Source: Filosporella fistucella (lineage: Eukaryota; Ascomycota; Leotiomycetes; Helotiales). From it: a stretch of DNA of 64,000 nucleotides. The notes below the pieces were generated by a model, which saw only the letters and a list, made by a program, of their open reading frames with translations, did no database searches and had not been told where the DNA came from. The DNA is taken from NCBI GenBank assembly GCA_030077755.1, contig JAQJZZ010000019.1, positions 1,252,501 to 1,316,500 on the forward strand, in the 5' to 3' direction. Positions 59,331 to 64,000 of the stretch are shown in pieces (positions within the stretch are counted from its first letter, which is position 1; each line of letters begins with the position of its first letter). A program made the position numbers and the translations under genes.

Positions 59331-59850
59331 GTTTGACGTGGATGAGGCATGTACGATATTACAAGTCCAGGTACATGTATCTTGGTGCTTGGAAATATCT
59401 CAATGTTGGCAATCATAAAAAGCAAGATCATTTTTCTGGCGCCAAATGCAAAAACCGAGTGATGATTGGAGAAATAATAAAAAATAACACTCGCACTACC
59501 AGCAGTAAATACTTGAGAAGGTGAAATTAGAGAGATGCGTTGATGAAGGCACAGACCTGATAGACACTCGTTCGGGATGCGAAAAAAGGTGACAAGACGA
59601 TTTTCCAAAATGTAATTGGAAACACAAACCTTCAACAGATTGTGCAAATGCTATTCGCGAATACTGGATATCTCATACTGTAATGAGAGTGATAGATGAG
59701 ACATTTCCATGTGCAGCGACCAATTGGAAGTTGGACAGCACGTGACTAGCGTCGGGTCTAAATAATGCCCGCGAAAAAGTTCCAAAGCTTCAAGAACTTT
59801 TTCCCAGACCGACATCATACCAGAAATATACATCTTCAACACCACACAAA
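59331..59850. other. divergent intergenic region upstream of MAK11
   Basis: 520 bp between the helicase remnant and MAK11 starts. No gene supported. Confidence 0.4.
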
Positions 59851-61290
59851 ATGGTGAAGCGAAAGCGCAACAATGCCACTGAGTCTGCAGTACCAGCTGC
59901 CACTGTCACAAGCAAAAGAGTGAAACAATCTGCTCCTTCGAAAACCAAAACCCCCGTCACAATCCAAGTTGTAGCGGGGTCCTACGATCGAGTTCTTCAT
60001 GGTGTCACAGCGACTATCTCACCCAAGAACGAAGTTCAATTCGCAGATACATTCCTCTTCAATGCTCATCAATCTGCCATTCGCTGTCTTGCCCTCTCTC
60101 CGCCTACAGCCCCCATACCAAGACAAACCCAGAAGATAATTCTTGCAAGTGGAAGCACCGATGAACGAATAAACCTATACCATCTATCCGCGCACGCAAC
60201 CTCCAAAATATCAGTACCAGTCATACCTTCTCTCACTGCAAAAGCCATTGTCGAAAATCCACAAAATCGAGAACTTGGTTCTCTATTACACCATGCAAGC
60301 TCAGTTACAGCATTATATTTTCCGAATAGAAGCAAGCTTTTGAGCTCAGCAGAGGATAGCACAATCGCAGTAACAAGAACAAGAGATTGGAGTCTATTGT
60401 CAACAATTAAAGCACCTATACCAAAACCTGTTGGCAGACCGAGTGGAGATACGGCACCATTAGGTGGTGCACCAAGTGGAGTGAATGATTTTGCTGTGCA
60501 TCCCAGCATGAAGCTCATGATTTCCGTTGGAAAGGGAGAGAAGTCCATGCGATTATGGAACTTGGTTACCGGGAAGAAAGCAGGGGTACTCAATTTCGAG
60601 AGGGGTATCTTGGCTGAAGTTGGGGAAGGTAGACATAGTAGTGGTGAAGGAAGAAAGGTTGCATGGGGCTCAACTGATGCAGGCGAGGAGTTTTGCGTTG
60701 GATTCGAGAGAGGTGTCTTAGTGTTCGGTATGGACAGCAAACCAAAGTGCAAAGTTGTTCCGGAACCAAGGACGAAGATACATCAATTGTGCTACGTGCA
60801 GGTTGAGGAAGAGGAAGATGTTCAAGTCATGGCAATATCTACAGAAGACGGCCGAATACTATTCTACTCGACGCGACCAGCGGATTTGGTCAGCGGAGCA
60901 GGTGTAGAAGGAAAAGAGTCACCTCTGCCTTCTGCGAAATTGATTGCACAAATTGGTGGAAAAGATGTAGAACTTTCCGGACGAATCAAGGATTTCTCGG
61001 TATTGACCATAGGCGAGGGATCTGCCAAAGAGTTCATCATCTCAGCAGCTGGTAGTGATGGTGCAATTCGACTTTGGAAGATCAACCCAAACAAAGATTT
61101 GACATCGCATACTGGAAAGGTCAAGCAAATTGGAGAACTACTAGGAACATATGAGACTGGAAATCGAATTACGTGTATGGCTGCATTTGTCATGCTTCCT
61201 AAGATGGAGGGAGCAGAGGAGGACGATATAGAGGATTTTGAGGGATTGGAAGATGGTGAGGAAGCAAGTAGCAGTTCAGATAGCGAGTAA
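59851..61290 (+). CDS. MAK11: WD40 ribosome-biogenesis protein MAK11
   Basis: Intronless, 479 residues. A basic N-terminus (VKRKRNN, KRVKQ) suits nucleolar import. Seven degenerate WD40 blades follow, including LASGSTDERINLYHLSA, VNDFAVHPSMKLMISVGKG with KSMRLWNLVTGKKAGVL, and GSDGAIRLWKI. The C-terminus is acidic and Ser-rich (EEDDIEDFEG, SSSSDSE). Yeast MAK11 and human PAK1IP1 act in 60S subunit assembly. The SGSTDE signature in the second blade is the best family marker. Housekeeping gene, typical of a conserved syntenic position. Confidence 0.9.
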   Translation: MVKRKRNNATESAVPAATVTSKRVKQSAPSKTKTPVTIQVVAGSYDRVLHGVTATISPKNEVQFADTFLFNAHQSAIRCLALSPPTAPIPRQTQKIILASGSTDERINLYHLSAHATSKISVPVIPSLTAKAIVENPQNRELGSLLHHASSVTALYFPNRSKLLSSAEDSTIAVTRTRDWSLLSTIKAPIPKPVGRPSGDTAPLGGAPSGVNDFAVHPSMKLMISVGKGEKSMRLWNLVTGKKAGVLNFERGILAEVGEGRHSSGEGRKVAWGSTDAGEEFCVGFERGVLVFGMDSKPKCKVVPEPRTKIHQLCYVQVEEEEDVQVMAISTEDGRILFYSTRPADLVSGAGVEGKESPLPSAKLIAQIGGKDVELSGRIKDFSVLTIGEGSAKEFIISAAGSDGAIRLWKINPNKDLTSHTGKVKQIGELLGTYETGNRITCMAAFVMLPKMEGAEEDDIEDFEGLEDGEEASSSSDSE

Positions 61291-61824
61291 TGATACCCAT
61301 GTTGTCGTCATTCACAATGATCGCCTGGCACTATTTTTATCTCTTACATGTTCAAGCCCATAATCCCGAATTGATTCTCCGGCTGTGAGTTGAGCCGACT
61401 TTTCACCTCACTTCATTTCGGCTCTCGTCGTCCGCGGAATTGGTCATGAACATAATTGACTACCAAACATTGCAATGAACATCTCCTTCATGCTGGAGGC
61501 GAGAGGTCTTCCTGAACTAAATGGAAGCTACGTTAAGATATTTTGATTCCAGACCATTTGGGTAAAGTGACCAAAGTGGATCACTCTCTTCCATCTGTTC
61601 ATAAAAGCAGATCTAAGAACATCTTCCTTATCTTCAGTTTTATTCTATGCCCGAGTTCTCAATTGGCAACACTATAAAACAGCAGCTCACTAGATTACAA
61701 ACACCCTTCATCTCCTCTTATACAAGTACTATACCTAGCAAATACGTCAGGTGAAAAACCCAATCCTCCAACAACAACAACACCTAACACCTTCAATTTC
61801 AAGACTTTTCTCTACATATCGACT
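61291..61824. other. intergenic, convergent 3' ends
   Basis: 534 bp between MAK11 and the sedolisin 3' ends. Nothing seen. Confidence 0.4.
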
Positions 61825-64000
61825 TTACGGCAATGCCAACCAGATCTTTTGCATCTTCACAAAATCCATCGTCCCCAAGCCTGTGACCGGGTCCCATCCC
61901 TTCCCGGCAGTAAAACCCTTCGTTCCACACCCGGGGTTGCCACCACTCTTGATATCGTTCATTGCTCTTGGATTAGCATATAGAACTGGATTTATCATTC
62001 CCACTGTTCGTTTTCCGACTTTGAGACGCTGGATGTTGATCAGAGTTATCATACTGCCGACTACGGGCGTGGAAGCTGAGGTGCCGTAGACCAATTGGAG
62101 GGTGGAAGTTATGGCTGTTACGTAGTTTGCGCCATTGGCAGAGACTAGATGTTGTTAGAAGAGGCCTCTAGGTTTTGAGAGGGGGCTGAAAAAAGAAGAG
62201 TTGAATATCAGAGGGAATTTTCAAAGGTGTCGTAGTGTACATACTGTCAGGATAGCCACGCATAGAGGCGTTGTTATATCTGCCATCGCCAATCGATCAG
62301 CCTCTCTCCTTCTTGTCAATGCTCAACAGAATTATCCGCAAAAGTACATACTCTCCCTTACTATAATCAGGTTTATTCTCCTTGAGATAATTCCCACAGC
62401 TTTTGCCTGATACGCCGGCAAGGGAAACACATTACTAAATCCTCCTCCGGAGTAAATCACAGTTTGACACGCTATCTCCTCCGATTTCACACTCGCGCCA
62501 GGTTTTATCTGAGTAGCTCCTACGGCTGTGATGTACGGGCATGTAGCCGGAAAAGCAGGATTAAAGAAGCCAGGCTGCCCAGCAGGGTTATAGCCTCCTG
62601 ATGCACAATTCGTGTTTTTGCAACATTGATTAGTATTGCCTGCTACGCCATTGTCACCGCTAGCGAAGAGAATGGTTATCCCCATGAGGCCGAGTTTAAG
62701 ATATCTGCTTGGTGTCAACGAAATTTGTGTAAGTGAGATGTAATGGATGCATACTCATTGCATTGTCGCTGTTCGTATCGCGGGGAGAGATCAGCTTCGT
62801 TGTAAGAGTATGATATGCTAATTACTGATGTTGCGTTCACTGTTCCGCAGTCTTTGCTTTTGTAACCGCTGTTAGGGTATATTGGATCTCTGACGTATGT
62901 GAGTTGGGCAACCAATTAACATGGGGGAGATTCGTACACAAATGGGTCATCACCTCCATCAAAGGTACAGAAATCGCCATCCAAAGCATCCAGGAAGGTT
63001 CCAAATGAGCCTGATGCAACCATATTTCCGACTTGAAAGAGAGTAACTTTCTGAGGGTAAACTTTCTCAACTGTCAGTAGACTCAATTGAACTCTAGCGG
63101 AGAGGGTTAAAGATACCAAGCGTAATGGCGTACTCCAGATCTAGATCTGATTCCGCATTGTAACCAAACCCTGAAAAGAATTGCTGCACGATCGCACCAT
63201 CAATCAACTTGACGTCTGGACCTGTACCTGCTGGAATATTGGGTGCAGCAATGCGGTAGAACATGTCTAGATCTCCTTGCTTATGTGCCTAGATATATCA
63301 TGAGCATGTAACAAGATGGGAGGAAGTAATCTATTGACCTGAGGAGTAACTTCAAACACTCCAAATGACGAGCTGAGAAGTTTTAGAAAGGCTCAGCCTG
63401 ATACGAAATTAATACTGACTTTGGACCGTCTGGAGATCCAGTTGGTATACGATACAATGCTCGAAGACATTGTGGGGTCATATATAGATTGCATTGGACC
63501 AGATTCAAAGTTGGCAAAACTTGCGGGGTCAAACCGCCTGGCAGGATCGGTGCGTTTCCCGGCTTGACTTGTGCGACAGGTATTGCGGAATCAGGGGAGC
63601 CGGCATTTTGACGACTTGAAATCTTAGTAGATCTCTTCCGAGGTACAATGTAAGCATCAAAATTGATAGTCGGAGAAATGAAATCAATGTGCTTTTGGAT
63701 GTATGTCGGAACACTGTATTCGGCACAAGCGAGGTGTGTCTTCCTGGTTTCGATATGCTCGTATGTCTATGCCAATCAGTACATACTCTCTCATATGATA
63801 AACTACTTACATGATACCTGGTCTTCAGCAATTTCTCTGCCTCTGAAATAGTGGCATTGAACCTGATCCAATTTGACCCAGTCGAAATTTTGGTCCGGCT
63901 CTGTTGGATACCATTCTCGTCGAGCCAGGATGAGACAGCCGCAATTGACTCGCTCGATGGAGAGAATTTATCTGCTATCTTCGATGGTAAGCTTCTATCT
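61825..64000 (-). CDS. sedolisin / tripeptidyl peptidase (S53), 5' end outside window, one-base frameshift
   Basis: Exons complement of 61825-62144, 62245-62279, 62352-62704, 62755-62889, 62938-63061, 63117-63288, 63339-63372, 63420-63766 and 63811-64000, about 570 residues. Pro-domain pieces (FNATISEAEKLLKTRYH, YVPRKRS-like processing region) are followed by the peptidase: Glu/Asp in NAESDLDLEYA, oxyanion Asp in FASGDNGV, Ser in YGTSASTPV, and a Ca2+ site near the end (GWDPVTGLG). It is a secreted acid protease releasing tripeptides. The frame slips by one base at the GGG near 62394 (GTGGGAATT on the coding strand), after which NYLKENKPDYS restores the family sequence. Start lies beyond 64000. 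Confidence 0.85.

Noticed and set aside
60069..60752. 227-codon open frame antisense to MAK11
   Set aside because: Shadow of a well-supported gene.
1..64000. CRISPR arrays, rRNA genes and bacterial-type operons
   Set aside because: None seen; the intron-rich genes show a fungal nuclear genome.

Overview
This is nuclear DNA of a filamentous ascomycete (Pezizomycotina). The genes carry several short introns of about 45-100 nt with GT-AG ends (one GC-AG), and the families are typical of these fungi: HsbA-type surface protein, Dal5-type and drug-type MFS carriers, fungal_trans regulators, sedolisin, tannase, OCH1-like GT32. A leotiomycete is my guess from the general look of the proteins, not something the sequence proves.

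Positions 1-20783 hold a dense catabolic or detoxification cluster, mostly arranged as divergent pairs: carboxymuconolactone-decarboxylase-like protein / flavin monooxygenase; zinc alcohol dehydrogenase; a two-finger C2H2 regulator with a fungal_trans domain; MFS carrier / fumarylacetoacetase-like hydrolase; P450 / FAD aromatic hydroxylase; FAHD-type hydrolase / short-chain dehydrogenase. The set fits uptake, hydroxylation and C-C hydrolysis of an aromatic compound. The substrate is not readable from the sequence and no ring-cleaving dioxygenase is visible, although an unidentified gene is cut by the left edge. Every cluster promoter contains the hexamer GTGGGG, which is the site I would predict from the recognition helices of the cluster's own regulator.

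Positions 20784-25300 are a degenerate, AT-rich, transposon-bearing stretch (Ty3/Gypsy relic, a gene fragment) that also carries a small secreted Cys-rich protein. From 25.3 to 45.5 kb follow ordinary accessory genes: HsbA-like protein, Dal5-family transporter, D-2-hydroxyacid dehydrogenase, two medium-chain oxidoreductases, a fungal_trans_2-like regulator, a GRE2/DFR-like reductase, a tannase/feruloyl esterase and a divergent calmodulin. From 46 to 51.6 kb lie two small genes, visible only after splicing, that share a Cys/His module, with an EthD-like protein and a secreted Ser/Thr-rich protein between them.

The right end (53.6-64 kb) has an OCH1-like glycosyltransferase, a broken glycine-rich-domain (GRDP-like) gene, a broken PIF1-like helicase with an RNase H1-type N-terminal domain, the ribosome-biogenesis WD40 protein MAK11 and the 3' part of a sedolisin. 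Several otherwise good genes carry a single one-base frameshift, mostly in short base runs, so part of the damage may be assembly error. All exon models were spliced by eye from frame continuity, splice-site consensus and family knowledge; exon coordinates are given so they can be checked.
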